Origin: Negativicutes bacterium UBA1444
Lineage (GTDB): Bacteria > Bacillota > Negativicutes > UBA1444
Assembly: GCA_002329525.1 (NCBI GenBank)
Contig: DCTI01000083.1
Span: 1 to 18,583 of the forward strand
Direction of reading: 5' to 3'
DNA length: 18,583 nucleotides
In this document: one piece after another, positions 1 through 8,162 of the stretch
Numbering within the stretch: position 1 is the stretch's first letter
Layout of the letters: each line of letters opens with the position of its first letter
Notes under the pieces: generated by a model
Told to the model about the DNA's origin: nothing
The model's database searches: none
Seen by the model: the letters and a program-made list of their open reading frames with translations, nothing else
Position numbers and translations under genes: made by a program

Positions 1-500
1 ACCGGGTTGTTGTCCCGGATCGCCGAAGCCATCAGTCCTTTGGCATCGGCCGGCGTCGACGGCATGACCGTTTTCAGGCCGGGGATATGGGTGAACCAGG
101 CCTCCATGGACTGGGAATGCTGCGCCGCCGCCGCCACTCCGGCGCCGGCGATCGTTTTGACCACCAGGGGGACTTTTGCCTTGCCGCCGAACATATAGCG
201 CATCTTTACCGCCTGGTTGAACAACTCGTCCATGCAAACCCCCATGAAATCAACGAACATGATTTCGGCGATCGGCCGGAGACCGGCTGCGGCCGCGCCG
301 ACAGAAGAACCGATGATCGCCGTTTCACTGATCGGCGTATCCACGATCCGGCCCGGAAATTCATCGACCAAGCCGGCGGTCACACCAAAACAGCCGCCAA
401 ATTTGCCGACATCCTCGCCGCAAAGATAAACAGCCGGATCCCGTTTCATTTCGACCCGGATCCCATCACGAATTGCCTCCGCATAGGTCATCTTTTTCAT
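1..500 (-). CDS. acoB: Acetoin/pyruvate-type dehydrogenase E1 component, beta subunit (partial, C-terminus off the window)
   Basis: This is the beta subunit of the TPP-dependent E1 component that decarboxylates a 2-oxo substrate, probably acetoin, and passes the acyl group to a lipoyl E2. Only the first 166 codons lie in the window. The translation opens MKKMTYAEAIRDGIRVEM and contains GEDVGKFGG, the region following it, and AQHSQSMEAWFTHIPGLK near residues 127-144, all typical of the transketolase-like beta chain. The start at 500 is preceded by an AAAGGGTGG ribosome site; a second ATG at 491 is possible. It follows E1 alpha after 27 bases, so the two are co-translated. The acetoin assignment rests on the AcoR-like regulator and sigma-54 promoter upstream. 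Pyruvate or branched-chain specificity cannot be excluded from sequence alone. Confidence 0.9.
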   Translation of the reverse strand, partial: MKKMTYAEAIRDGIRVEMKRDPAVYLCGEDVGKFGGCFGVTAGLVDEFPGRIVDTPISETAIIGSSVGAAAAGLRPIAEIMFVDFMGVCMDELFNQAVKMRYMFGGKAKVPLVVKTIAGAGVAAAAQHSQSMEAWFTHIPGLKTVMPSTPADAKGLMASAIRDNNP

Positions 501-527
501 CTTCGCCACCCTTTCCGAATTACTCGC

Positions 528-1490
528 TCAATTTGCGTATACATCGGTCAATACATCTTCCGGGACAGGGTTGGGACTGCTTTCGGCAAACTGGACCGCA
601 GCGCCGATTTTGGCGGCAATGGCCCCGTTCATCTGATCGATTTCGGGTTGGGTCACATAACCGAGATCCAGCAATCGCTTCGCCAACCGGGGAATCGGAT
701 CTTTCTTGATCCATTCCGCCTGTTCGGCCGGATCCTTGTAAGTTCCCGGATCGCCTTCAAAATGGCCGCGCCAGCGCCAGGTCTTGCACTCGATCAGGCT
801 CGGACCGTCGCCGTTTCTGGCCCGTTTGAAAGCTTCCGCGGTGGCTTCGTAAACCGCGACGACGTCGTTGCCGTCCACGGTCACGCCGGGGATGCCGTAA
901 GCCGAGGCCCGGTCGGAAATGTCGCAGATGTTCATGTGTTCGCGCTGACAGTAAGAAATGCCATACATGTTGTTTTCACAAATGAAAACAACCGGCAGGT
1001 TCCAGATCGAAGCCAGATTGAGCGATTCGTGGAAAGTGCCGCGGTTGGATGCGCCGTCGCCAAAGAAGCAGGCTACCACCGCCCCGGACTTTTTGTACTT
1101 GGCGGCAAACGCCGCGCCGGTGGCGATTGGCTGGCCCGCGCCGACGATCCCGTTGGCGCCCAGAATCCCCAAGCCGACATCGGCGATGTGCATCGAGCCG
1201 CCTTTTCCTTTGCAGTAACCCGTCGCCTTGCCATACAGCTCGGCCATCATCAAGTCGACCTTCCCCCCCTTGGCAATGAGGTGTCCGTGTCCGCGGTGGG
1301 TGCTGGTGATAAAATCCGTATCCGCCAGATTGGCGCAAACCCCGGTGGCTACGGCCTCCTCGCCGATATAGAGATGCACGAACCCGGGAATCTTTCCGGC
1401 CGCAAATAACTCCGCAGTTTTGCTTTCAAAGGTCCGGATAGTCGCCATGGTCTGATAGAAACCGACAAGTCGTTCCTTTGTGAGTTCCAT
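528..1490 (-). CDS. acoA: Acetoin dehydrogenase E1 component, alpha subunit (TPP-dependent)
   Basis: A 320-residue alpha subunit of the thiamine-diphosphate-dependent E1 dehydrogenase, the usual length for this family. The TPP/Mg-binding motif runs from GDG at residues 144-146 to NN at 173-174. Other family signatures are HRGHGHLIAKG near 65-75 and KGKGGSMHIAD near 94-104. The catalytic heterotetramer with the beta subunit acts in the cytoplasm and feeds an E2/E3 complex that should be encoded beyond the left edge. The ATG at 1490 has a GGGAGGGAAGG ribosome site. The gene follows the Lin0512 gene by 81 bases with no terminator between, so it is most likely on the sigma-54 transcript. Acetoin is preferred over pyruvate as substrate because of the linked AcoR-like activator; this is inference. 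Confidence 0.9.
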   Translation of the reverse strand: MELTKERLVGFYQTMATIRTFESKTAELFAAGKIPGFVHLYIGEEAVATGVCANLADTDFITSTHRGHGHLIAKGGKVDLMMAELYGKATGYCKGKGGSMHIADVGLGILGANGIVGAGQPIATGAAFAAKYKKSGAVVACFFGDGASNRGTFHESLNLASIWNLPVVFICENNMYGISYCQREHMNICDISDRASAYGIPGVTVDGNDVVAVYEATAEAFKRARNGDGPSLIECKTWRWRGHFEGDPGTYKDPAEQAEWIKKDPIPRLAKRLLDLGYVTQPEIDQMNGAIAAKIGAAVQFAESSPNPVPEDVLTDVYAN

Positions 1491-1571
1491 TGCCTTCCCT
1501 CCCAGTTATTAGTATTGGAAACCCCTTCGCCTTGGAAATTGTCCGACCTCGCTACTCCTGTCGCCATCATA

Positions 1572-1943
1572 TTATCCCGTTTCGTTCACATCCACATACA
1601 CCGTCAGGGCCGCGTTCGCGACCACGATGGTGTCGCCAGCCCCCAGCGCCGGCAGATTCAGTCCCCGCACCGACAAGCCGCCAGGCACTACTTCCAGCTC
1701 CACCGACCCAAAGGGCACTGCAGTCCGCAACACGGCCGCATCGACCGACGCCGGATCCGGACAGGCAATCCGGACTGCCACATGCATTTGGTCGGGGTTG
1801 TCGATGCCGATGATATCGAACAGCCCGCACAGACAACTTCGGGAAATCGCGTCCTGGATAGCCCGTTGCGCCGCTTTGGTCACGTTTCCGCCATGCAGGT
1901 CGGCGCCCATGCCCAACTCCACGACATACCGCTTGCGTGCCAT
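1572..1943 (-). CDS. Lin0512 family protein of unknown function, first gene of the aco operon
   Basis: A 123-residue cytoplasmic protein. The segment GMGADLHGGNVTKAAQRAIQ (about residues 11-30) matches my memory of the Lin0512 (TIGR02058) family, a small family with no established function. I chose the ATG at 1943 because AGAAAGGGGG sits just upstream. A longer open frame to 2063 would run through the sigma-54 promoter and has no ribosome site. It is the gene nearest the -24/-12 promoter and therefore probably co-induced with E1 alpha and beta. No signal peptide, membrane segment or metal-binding cysteine cluster is evident. A role in acetoin or 2-oxoacid metabolism is suggested only by position. 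The family call is moderately sure; the function is unknown. Confidence 0.78.
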   Translation of the reverse strand: MARKRYVVELGMGADLHGGNVTKAAQRAIQDAISRSCLCGLFDIIGIDNPDQMHVAVRIACPDPASVDAAVLRTAVPFGSVELEVVPGGLSVRGLNLPALGAGDTIVVANAALTVYVDVNETG

Positions 1944-2002
1944 ACGAAACCCCCTTTCTCGATTTATTGAAACTGATTCGATGTTCGCCGTATAGAATCC
2001 AT

Positions 2003-2019
2003 TGCAACCCCCGTGCCAA
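2003..2019 (-). promoter_or_regulatory. Sigma-54 (-24/-12) promoter of the aco operon
   Basis: Read on the minus strand the site is TTGGCACGGGGGTTGCA, an essentially perfect TGGCACG-N4-TTGCA element. The invariant GG and GC doublets are exactly 12 bases apart. The expected transcription start is near 1992, giving a leader of roughly 50 bases to the Lin0512 start at 1943. It fits the adjacent sigma-54-dependent activator gene and the repeats 115-152 bases upstream of that start. Confidence 0.93.
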
Positions 2020-2029
2020 GAGCCCGAAA

Positions 2030-2060
2030 AAAGAAAAAAACCGCCCAAATCAGGCAGTTT
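2030..2060 (-). terminator. Intrinsic terminator after the AcoR-like regulator
   Basis: On the minus strand AAACTGCC, a seven-base loop and GGCGGTTT form an 8-bp stem with one T-G wobble, followed at once by a run of seven T. It lies between the regulator stop (2156) and the sigma-54 promoter (2019). It should therefore separate regulator transcription from the inducible aco operon. Confidence 0.82.
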
Positions 2061-2106
2061 CAAGCATTTTTCCTAGGACGTCGCATGTCGTTTTCTATCT
2101 CAACGC

Positions 2107-2144
2107 TGTCGCACTCTGTAGCGTCCGTGTAGCATCCCGATACA
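2107..2144. promoter_or_regulatory. Probable upstream activating sequence for the AcoR-like activator
   Basis: On the plus strand TGTCGC (2107-2112), TGTAGC (2117-2122) and TGTAGC (2128-2133) recur at 10- and 11-base spacing, one helical turn each. The last copy is followed five bases on by GATACA (2139-2144), making an imperfect palindrome. The cluster sits about 115-152 bases upstream of the predicted sigma-54 start, the normal place for an enhancer-binding protein. Assignment to this regulator is inference. Confidence 0.55.
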
Positions 2145-2155
2145 CAATTGCCGCA

Positions 2156-4177
2156 TCAGTTTCCCGGACTTGGCGGGTCGTCAAAATAACGGATTTTCCG
2201 GTACACCGTGCTGCGCGCCACTTGCAGTCTTTTGGCGACAAGACTGATATTGCCGCTGCATTCGCGCAGCAATTCCATGATCCTGGCCCGTTCCGCGCCT
2301 TCCTCCTGCCGGCGCGCCCGTTCCCGGCAGTCGGCCAGTCCCGCTTTTGCCAAACCGGTTTCGGCCAGCTGCCCGCCATTCGTGGGCATTTTCGGTTCAA
2401 CCGGAAAATGCCGCAGGGAAACGACCCTGTCTTCCGCCAGATTGACGGCACGTTCCACCATATTATGCAGTTCCCGCACATTGCCGGGCCAGTCATACTG
2501 CAGGAGAAACTTTGGCACGGCCGGATCGATCGTATAGGATACTCCCTGTTTTTTCGCCAATCGCTCCAAAAAATGCCGGAACAGCAGCAGAATGTCTTCG
2601 CCGCGTTCGCGCAGTGGCGGTACCGTAATCGAAATCACATTCAGGCGATAATACAAATCTTGCCGGAATATTCCCTGCGCCACCGCTTGGACCAGGTTCT
2701 TGTTCGACGCGCAAATCAGCCGCACATCCGTGGGAATCACCCGGTGGCCGCCGATCCGGGTCACGGTTTTTTCTTCAATGACCCGCAGCAGGGCCGTCTG
2801 TTGTTCCAGCGGCATATCGCCGATCTCGTCCAGAAAGAGGGTCCCGCCGGCGGCCAGTTCGAATTTTCCCGGCCGGCCCTCCCGCCTGGCCCCGGTAAAA
2901 GCGCCCCCTTCGTAACCGAACAATTCGCTGCCGACCAGTTCCCGGGGAATCGCGCCGCAGTTCAGCGCGACATAGGGACCGCCGCGCCGGGCGCTGCCAT
3001 GATGGATCGCCTGGGCAAACAGTTCTTTGCCGGTTCCGCTTTCGCCCTGCAGCAACACGTTGGAATCTCCGGAGGCTGTCAGCATCGCAACACGGATTGC
3101 TTCCCGGATCGGCGGGCTCTCGCCGATGATGTCGCTGAACCGAAAGGCCGTAATATGCCCGCTGAAACGATTCACCAGACTTTTGACCTGATTGATGGGC
3201 CGCAGGATGACGACTCCGCCGCCGGGATTTCCCTGTTCATCCGTGATCGGTTCCCCGGAGGTCAGACAATGACTGACGCCGGTTTTGTTCGTGACCATCA
3301 GTTCCACATCGGAGTAGGGTTCGCTAACGCTCAGCATGCGGTGGACATGCGGGGTTCGGCTGCCAAGGATTCGTTCGATCGGGTGACCGACCATTTCGTC
3401 GTTCGATTTTTCCAGCATCCGGCTGGCGACCGGATTCGCTTCGTGGATGACCCCCGTTCGGTCCAGCAGAATCACGCCGTCGGACATCGTGTTGAATATG
3501 CTGGTCAGGCGTTTGTTCGCCAAGGTCAGCTCCTTGTTTTTCCGTTGCATCTTCAGCTGCATGGTGATCGCTTCCGCAGCCGCCACGACCATGCCGAGCG
3601 TGTGCGAGTAGCTCGAACCGGCGGGTCCCGAAATGTCCAGCACCGCCGTCAGCTTTCCCTCTTCATCCAGAATCGGCGCGGCCGAACAGGTCCAGCAATG
3701 ATGGCGGAGACAAAAATGTTCCGCCCCGGAAACCTGCATTGGCTTTCCCGCCGCCAATACACTGCCGATCGCATTGGTGCCGACGTCGTCGTCCTGCCAT
3801 TTCGCTCCCGGCAAAAAGTTAAGCTTCTGCGCGCTGCGCAACCGGTCGTCATCGCCGAACAGTTCCAGGATATATCCTTGGGCATCGGTCAGTACCACCA
3901 CGAAGCTTGACCCTTGGAAAAAGCGGTACAGGTTATGCATCAACGGCGCCGCCGTATGAATGATGGTTTCGTTCTGTTCCTGCAGTTCCCGCAGCTGGTA
4001 TCGTTCCAGAACATTTCTACCCATGCCGTTGCCAGGATTCACGCCGCTGCTGGCGCACTTGCGCCAGGATTCGGCAATGACCGGATCCAGCCGATCCGGT
4101 TCAATCGCGCCGGTATGAAGAAAACTTTCCCAGGCCGCCGCTTTTTGTCGCAGCCGTTCTTCCTTCGGGGAGTCCAT
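2156..4177 (-). CDS. acoR: AcoR-like sigma-54-dependent transcriptional activator (GAF-PAS-AAA+-Fis HTH)
   Basis: A bacterial enhancer-binding protein of about 673 residues. Numbering from the ATG at 4186, it has a GAF-like sensor at about 80-215 and a PAS-like domain at about 225-335. The AAA+ ATPase module follows at about 350-590, with Walker A GESGTGKE at 381-388, the sigma-54 contact loop GAFTGA at 428-433 and Walker B LFLDEIGDM at 450-458. A Fis-type helix-turn-helix lies near 635-667. I prefer the ATG at 4177 because the GAGGAG site abuts the 4186 ATG but lies 9 bases from 4177. It lies just upstream of, and on the same strand as, the aco operon with its -24/-12 promoter, which supports acetoin-responsive control. 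The GAF segment carries CLRHHCWTCSAAP, a His/Cys-rich stretch that could bind a ligand or metal; that is speculation. Confidence 0.92.
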   Translation of the reverse strand: MDSPKEERLRQKAAAWESFLHTGAIEPDRLDPVIAESWRKCASSGVNPGNGMGRNVLERYQLRELQEQNETIIHTAAPLMHNLYRFFQGSSFVVVLTDAQGYILELFGDDDRLRSAQKLNFLPGAKWQDDDVGTNAIGSVLAAGKPMQVSGAEHFCLRHHCWTCSAAPILDEEGKLTAVLDISGPAGSSYSHTLGMVVAAAEAITMQLKMQRKNKELTLANKRLTSIFNTMSDGVILLDRTGVIHEANPVASRMLEKSNDEMVGHPIERILGSRTPHVHRMLSVSEPYSDVELMVTNKTGVSHCLTSGEPITDEQGNPGGGVVILRPINQVKSLVNRFSGHITAFRFSDIIGESPPIREAIRVAMLTASGDSNVLLQGESGTGKELFAQAIHHGSARRGGPYVALNCGAIPRELVGSELFGYEGGAFTGARREGRPGKFELAAGGTLFLDEIGDMPLEQQTALLRVIEEKTVTRIGGHRVIPTDVRLICASNKNLVQAVAQGIFRQDLYYRLNVISITVPPLRERGEDILLLFRHFLERLAKKQGVSYTIDPAVPKFLLQYDWPGNVRELHNMVERAVNLAEDRVVSLRHFPVEPKMPTNGGQLAETGLAKAGLADCRERARRQEEGAERARIMELLRECSGNISLVAKRLQVARSTVYRKIRYFDDPPSPGN

Positions 4178-4285
4178 GCGGATCATCTCCTCAATGAAAT
4201 GATAGGATTTTCCGCGTTCTGGATTTCCGCCTATATTTTCGCATAAACCGGCTGGCGAATCAAATAAAATATCTAATTTTTCAGT

Positions 4286-4630
4286 TTATTCCGTTTCTAG
4301 ATGAATCATCGAAACATCTGTCATGGCAACCAACCGAAAGGTCTGCTGATCCGGGCCGGCCAACCGCCGTTGAAACCACTTGCGACCCAGATCTTTTTTG
4401 CTGGGCAACGAAATCTGAATAGCCCGACGGCCGGCTGCCGCGCTCAGACATTGCGGGAACGGGGATGCCTGAGCCGCCCCAACCACGGCATGCCCGCGCA
4501 AATCTCCGCTTTCACATAATATTTTCTCTTTTCCGTCCGTTGTGATCCGGTCGAATATTTCCCGAATCATCGCTGGCAGTGTTGACGCGGCCAGCGGTTC
4601 GACGAGTATCGTAAGATTGTAGAATTTCAT
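4286..4630 (-). CDS. Hypothetical protein, last gene of the thiamine operon
   Basis: A 114-residue protein that I do not recognise. It begins MKFYNLTILVEPLAASTLPA and has an alternating hydrophobic start like a beta strand, a basic stretch (KKDLGRKWFQRRL, residues about 78-90), and no signal peptide or clear membrane segment. Support for a real gene is an AGGAGGG ribosome site seven bases before the ATG, and position only 30 bases after thiE on the same strand. Codon choice, judged by eye, resembles the neighbours. It would be transcribed from the TPP-riboswitch promoter unless it has its own. The AT-rich 100 bases downstream contain no clear terminator. A link to thiamine or to the TPP-dependent E1 is only positional. 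Confidence 0.58.
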   Translation of the reverse strand: MKFYNLTILVEPLAASTLPAMIREIFDRITTDGKEKILCESGDLRGHAVVGAAQASPFPQCLSAAAGRRAIQISLPSKKDLGRKWFQRRLAGPDQQTFRLVAMTDVSMIHLETE

Positions 4631-4660
4631 GCGCTTTCCCTCCTGGCGGTAGTTCCGTCC

Positions 4661-5317
4661 TCATGACCGCAATTCTTGCCGCAACCGTGCCACTGCGGCG
4701 GGAATGTCCGCCGCGCCCACGATGCCGGTGACGACGGCGATCAGCCGCGCACCGTGCCGACGGACCTCGGCCACGTTATTGGATTTAATTCCGCCGATCG
4801 CCACGAAAGGCATTTCGATATTGCCCGCAACATAGTCGAGATATTCGAGGCCGACCGGCGCGCAGACATTCCGTTTGGTTTGCGTGGGAAACAGCGGCCC
4901 CACGCCGATGTAATCGACTGCCCCGCTCTGTTCAGCGGCAACCGCCTGTTGCGGCGAATGCGTGGACACGCCGATGATCAGCCTGTCACCGGCCAGTTTG
5001 CGGACTATCGCCGGCGGCAGATCATCCTGCCCGACATGCACTCCATCGGCATCGACGGCGATTGCCAGATCGACGTGATCATTCACAATAAAGGTTACTC
5101 CCGCCTGGCGGGTCAGCGACCGGATCAACCGACATTCCTCATATTGTTCCCGCAGGGTTCGATCCTTTTCCCGATATTGGATGATTTTAACGCCGGCGGC
5201 GATCAGCTGGGCCACGGTTTCGACATTGGACCGCCCCAATGCGTGCGGTTCATCCGTCAGGCCATATAGATCCGCCGCCAAAAAGTTTTCCATTTTAAAT
5301 TTTTGTGTCACCGCCAA
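4661..5317 (-). CDS. thiE: Thiamine-phosphate synthase
   Basis: Joins hydroxymethylpyrimidine diphosphate with the carboxylated thiazole phosphate to give thiamine phosphate, in the cytoplasm. The 218-residue TIM-barrel protein shows QYREK (47-51), VND (78-80), HVGQDD (94-99), GPLFPTQTK (140-148) and AIGGI (173-177), the pyrophosphate- and thiazole-binding signature positions. The TTG at 5317 is chosen because AAGGAGGG, lying inside the end of thiF, is eight bases upstream. An ATG at codon 9 is the alternative. The gene begins two bases after the thiF stop. It is the coupling enzyme of the operon, and the pyrimidine branch (thiC, thiD) is not in the window. Confidence 0.93.
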   Translation of the reverse strand: MAVTQKFKMENFLAADLYGLTDEPHALGRSNVETVAQLIAAGVKIIQYREKDRTLREQYEECRLIRSLTRQAGVTFIVNDHVDLAIAVDADGVHVGQDDLPPAIVRKLAGDRLIIGVSTHSPQQAVAAEQSGAVDYIGVGPLFPTQTKRNVCAPVGLEYLDYVAGNIEMPFVAIGGIKSNNVAEVRRHGARLIAVVTGIVGAADIPAAVARLRQELRS

Positions 5318-5319
5318 AC

Positions 5320-5955
5320 TTAAAGCCCTCCTTGTTTGCCGACCGGCAAATCACCCAATACCCAGCTCAAAATGATATCCGCCTGCTTGGCCGCGGCGAT
5401 CGTCACGCACGGCGCCATTGGCGGCAAACCGCATTCCACGCCGGACGAAAGATCCCCCACCAGGTAAAACGAATCATGAATCCGGTGTACCGCGATCCGG
5501 TCGCTGTCGCCCCAGCCTGCCAATCCGGAAGCGGCGACCAGCAGCTTGCCGGAACGGCTGTAGGCCGCCGCCAGCATTTGTTTGCATTCCGGAGTGTCCA
5601 TCGCTTCGACCACCACACCGCAATCGGCAAAAATTGTGTCGACGCTCTCTGGAGTAATCCGTGCCTGCACCATCCGCACCGACACGTCCGGATTAATCTG
5701 GCGCAGGTTATCGGCAAGTCCTTGAACCTTGGGCTGCCCGATCTGGTCCTGAAAAAAGAATTGCCGGTTCAAATTGCTGCATTCCAGAACGTCGAAATCC
5801 ACCAGGACAAAATCAATGAAACCCGACCGAACCAACAACTGGGCACAATTCGACCCCAAGCCGCCGGCGCCGGCAATTCCTACTTTCGTTTGCCGGATTC
5901 TTTGCAGCCGGGTTTCGTCCAGGTATCGTGCCAACCCCGTCGTTAAGGCGTTCAT
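5320..5955 (-). CDS. thiF: ThiS adenylyltransferase ThiF (short, Firmicutes-type)
   Basis: An E1-like enzyme that adenylates the C-terminal glycine of ThiS before sulfur loading. The 211-residue protein has the nucleotide-binding loop GAGGLGS at 29-35 and [13 protein letters not shown] at about 53-65, both diagnostic of the ThiF/MoeB/HesA fold. It is shorter than E. coli ThiF and appears to lack the paired CxxC zinc motifs, which fits the second ThiF subfamily usually found beside thiH in anaerobic Firmicutes. The start overlaps the thiH stop in an ATGA, indicating translational coupling. Confidence 0.9.
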   Translation of the reverse strand: MNALTTGLARYLDETRLQRIRQTKVGIAGAGGLGSNCAQLLVRSGFIDFVLVDFDVLECSNLNRQFFFQDQIGQPKVQGLADNLRQINPDVSVRMVQARITPESVDTIFADCGVVVEAMDTPECKQMLAAAYSRSGKLLVAASGLAGWGDSDRIAVHRIHDSFYLVGDLSSGVECGLPPMAPCVTIAAAKQADIILSWVLGDLPVGKQGGL

Positions 5956-7085
5956 TGCGCCTTCTTCGCCAAGACCTGCCAGTTCTTGTAGACCGGCTGG
6001 ATTCCCTGCCGGCGTAACATGTCGGCCACTTCCGCCACGCTCCGCTCATCGGATATTTCGAACTGTCCCACATCTTTAGTCTCGATGGTTTCTTCCGCAT
6101 GCAAACGTCCGCCCACCGCCGTGCAGACTCCCGCCGACATTTTGGTGACTCCCAGCTTGGCCAAAGCATCCCGCAGCAACGCCGGTTCGCGCGTGGACAG
6201 GGTAATTCCGCTGCGGGGAAGATAAATCCGCAGCGCCAGCAGATACTGGACCAACTCTTTATCGCCGACAATCGTCTTGGGTGGAAAACCGCCGGCATGC
6301 GGCTGCATCCGCGGCGTCGATACGCTGATTTCCACGTCCGGATATTTTTTTTGCAAATAATCGGCGTGAAGCCCGGAAAAGAAAGCATCCCGCCGCCAGT
6401 CATCCAGGCCGAGCAGTGCGCCGACATTGACGCCCCTCATTCCGCCCTGGCAGGCCCGTTCCGGCGCATTCAGCCGGAAATGATAGTCCCGCTTGGGGCC
6501 GGCCGGATGTAGCTCCGCATAGGCGACCTCATTGTAGGTTTCCTGAAACATCGTCATTTCATCAATTCCGGCCGCCACCAGCTCGACGTACTCTGCCGTC
6601 GTCAAGGCGTAAACTTCCAGGCCGATGCAGGTGAAGTCTTTGCGCAGAATTCCGGCCGCCGCCGCAATGTACGATACGGGAGTTTCGTGGCGGGAATCGC
6701 CGGTCAAGATCAGCAGGTGCCGCAACCCGCTCCGGGCAATCGCCGCACCTTCCGCAGCAATCTCCGCCGCCGATAGTTTTTTGCGGACCAGCTCGTTTTT
6801 CATATTAAATCCACAGTATACGCATTGGTTGGTGCAATAATTCGCCAGATACATCGGCGTGAACAGCAACATGGTGTTGCCGAAATGCTGAATCGTCAGC
6901 CGATGCGCCTGTTGCGCCATCGCTTCGAGGCATTCGGCGGCGGCGGGCGACAAGAGCGTCAGATAATCCAATTCGGTCAGACGAGGTTTGTTCAGGACGC
7001 TCTGCACTTCACCGACGCCGGTTGCGCTAAAAAACGCAGGAAAATCAAAATCCCGGTAATGGGTAACCTTCTCATAGATTGACAT
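5952..7085 (-). CDS. thiH: 2-iminoacetate synthase, radical SAM enzyme ThiH
   Basis: Cleaves tyrosine to dehydroglycine and p-cresol, supplying the glycine-derived part of the thiazole in anaerobes. The 377-residue protein carries the radical-SAM cluster motif CTNQCVYC, with cysteines at 84, 88 and 91, and an N-terminal ThiH-type helical segment. It starts 24 bases after thiG with a strong GGAGAGGAGAGG site six bases from the ATG. Use of ThiH instead of the oxygen-dependent ThiO implies an anaerobic host. HydG, a relative that also cleaves tyrosine, is usually longer and sits with hydrogenase maturases; the thi context favours ThiH. Confidence 0.94.
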   Translation of the reverse strand: MSIYEKVTHYRDFDFPAFFSATGVGEVQSVLNKPRLTELDYLTLLSPAAAECLEAMAQQAHRLTIQHFGNTMLLFTPMYLANYCTNQCVYCGFNMKNELVRKKLSAAEIAAEGAAIARSGLRHLLILTGDSRHETPVSYIAAAAGILRKDFTCIGLEVYALTTAEYVELVAAGIDEMTMFQETYNEVAYAELHPAGPKRDYHFRLNAPERACQGGMRGVNVGALLGLDDWRRDAFFSGLHADYLQKKYPDVEISVSTPRMQPHAGGFPPKTIVGDKELVQYLLALRIYLPRSGITLSTREPALLRDALAKLGVTKMSAGVCTAVGGRLHAEETIETKDVGQFEISDERSVAEVADMLRRQGIQPVYKNWQVLAKKAQ

Positions 7086-7109
7086 CCGTTTCCTCTCCTC
7101 TCCGATCGG

Positions 7110-7892
7110 TTACTCCTGCAAAAATCCGGTCAGGGGCGACGATGCGCAGGCTTGGTTTCGGACAGCGCCCGCACCCGCCAAAAATGCCTTGCGCCCTGCT
7201 TTTACAGCCAAGCCGAATGCTTCCGCCATTCCCACCGGATCCGTGGCGGAGGCGACGGCAGTATTGACCAGCACCGCGGCAGCTCCCAGCTCCATGGCTT
7301 CCGCCGCCTCCGACGGCCGGCCAATGCCCGCGTCCACGATGATGGGCCGGTCGATCTCTTCAATGAGTATTTTGATCAGTTCTTTCGTCTTGAGACCCCG
7401 GTTGCTGCCGATCGGCGCTCCCAGCGGCATCACCGCGGCGGCGCCGGCGGCGGCGAGACGACGGGCAATCGATAAATCAGGACTCATGTAAGGTAAAACG
7501 ATAAATCCTTCGGCCGCCAATATTTCCGTAGCTTTCAGGGTTTCCAGATTGTCCGGCAGCAAATACCGGTTGTCGGCAATCACTTCGATTTTGATCCAGT
7601 CGCCACAACCGGCGGCCCTCGCCAGGCGGGCGATCCGCGCCGCTTCCGCGGCGTTGCGGGCGCCGGAAGTGTTGGGCATCAAGATGCAGTCTTTCGGAAT
7701 AGAAGTAAGAATGTTGTCCTGCGGAGAATCGAAATCCACCCGCCGCAGGGCTACGGTCACTACTTGGGCGCCGGCGGCGGCCACCACCGACGGAATGATC
7801 CGGTCGGCGGAATATTTGCCGGTCCCCAGAAACAGCCGGCTGTTGACTTCGCAACCACCAATCGTTAATTGATCGCAATCCGGATTTTGCAT
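7110..7892 (-). CDS. thiG: Thiazole synthase
   Basis: Builds the thiazole phosphate ring from deoxyxylulose 5-phosphate, dehydroglycine and ThiS thiocarboxylate. The 260-residue barrel begins [20 protein letters not shown]. The Schiff-base lysine is probably K101 in WIKIEVI. FLGTGKY near 21-27 and [11 protein letters not shown] in the second half are family hallmarks. I chose the ATG at 7892 because GGAGGAGG, within the end of thiS, lies eight bases before it. An upstream in-frame TTG at 7913 would put the start inside thiS with no ribosome site. Only four bases separate it from thiS, its direct sulfur donor. Confidence 0.95.
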   Translation of the reverse strand: MQNPDCDQLTIGGCEVNSRLFLGTGKYSADRIIPSVVAAAGAQVVTVALRRVDFDSPQDNILTSIPKDCILMPNTSGARNAAEAARIARLARAAGCGDWIKIEVIADNRYLLPDNLETLKATEILAAEGFIVLPYMSPDLSIARRLAAAGAAAVMPLGAPIGSNRGLKTKELIKILIEEIDRPIIVDAGIGRPSEAAEAMELGAAAVLVNTAVASATDPVGMAEAFGLAVKAGRKAFLAGAGAVRNQACASSPLTGFLQE

Positions 7893-7896
7893 TTCT

Positions 7897-8097
7897 TCAA
7901 CCTCCTCCAACAAAACTTACGATTTGCAGCTGATCCGCGCTTGTCAGCGCTACGCCCCGCCACCGCTCCCGCGGCAGGATCGTCCCGTTGTGCTCGATCA
8001 CGACGGATTCCGGTTTGAGCCCTTTCATTGCAATAAACTCGGCCAGCGTCATTCCCGGTTCGACTTCCGTTGCTTTCCCGTTAATCTGGACATGCAT
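7897..8097 (-). CDS. thiS: Sulfur carrier protein ThiS
   Basis: A 66-residue ubiquitin-fold carrier whose C-terminal glycine is adenylated by ThiF and converted to a thiocarboxylate that supplies thiazole sulfur to ThiG. It ends IVSFVGGG, with the required terminal Gly-Gly and one additional glycine before it. The segment [18 protein letters not shown] is typical of the family. The ATG at 8097 has AGGAGGG six bases upstream; a longer in-frame start at 8133 would lie inside the leader attenuator and is rejected. It is the first gene after the TPP riboswitch. Confidence 0.94.
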   Translation of the reverse strand: MHVQINGKATEVEPGMTLAEFIAMKGLKPESVVIEHNGTILPRERWRGVALTSADQLQIVSFVGGG

Positions 8098-8117
8098 GGG
8101 GAGTCCCTCCTTTCCCG

Positions 8118-8155
8118 AAAATAAACAAAGCACGCCCCACGAAGAATGGGCGTGC
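8118..8155 (-). terminator. Attenuator (intrinsic terminator) of the thi operon leader
   Basis: On the minus strand GCACGCCC (8155-8148) pairs perfectly with GGGCGTGC (8137-8130) across a ten-base loop, followed by TTTGTTTATTTT. It stands between the TPP riboswitch and the thiS ribosome site. The expected effect is premature termination when TPP is bound. I could not identify the competing antiterminator helix by eye. Confidence 0.87.
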
Positions 8156-8162
8156 CAAATAC

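Noticed and set aside
87..1409. Long open frame on the plus strand opposite the E1 genes
   Set aside because: It is antisense to clearly conserved acoA/acoB, has no ribosome site and a composition typical of shadow frames in GC-rich DNA.
1944..2063. N-terminal extension of the Lin0512 protein
   Set aside because: It would translate through the sigma-54 promoter; a strong ribosome site precedes the internal ATG at 1943.
1937..3910. A 657-codon open frame on the plus strand
   Set aside because: It is antisense to the AcoR-like regulator, whose motifs are unmistakable; the plus-strand product shows no domain and no ribosome site.
4187..4285. Possible promoter for the acoR-like gene in the AT-rich gap
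   Set aside because: Candidate TTGATT and AAATAT-like boxes have poor spacing; also a GCGGAAA(A)TCC pair is present but too short to interpret.
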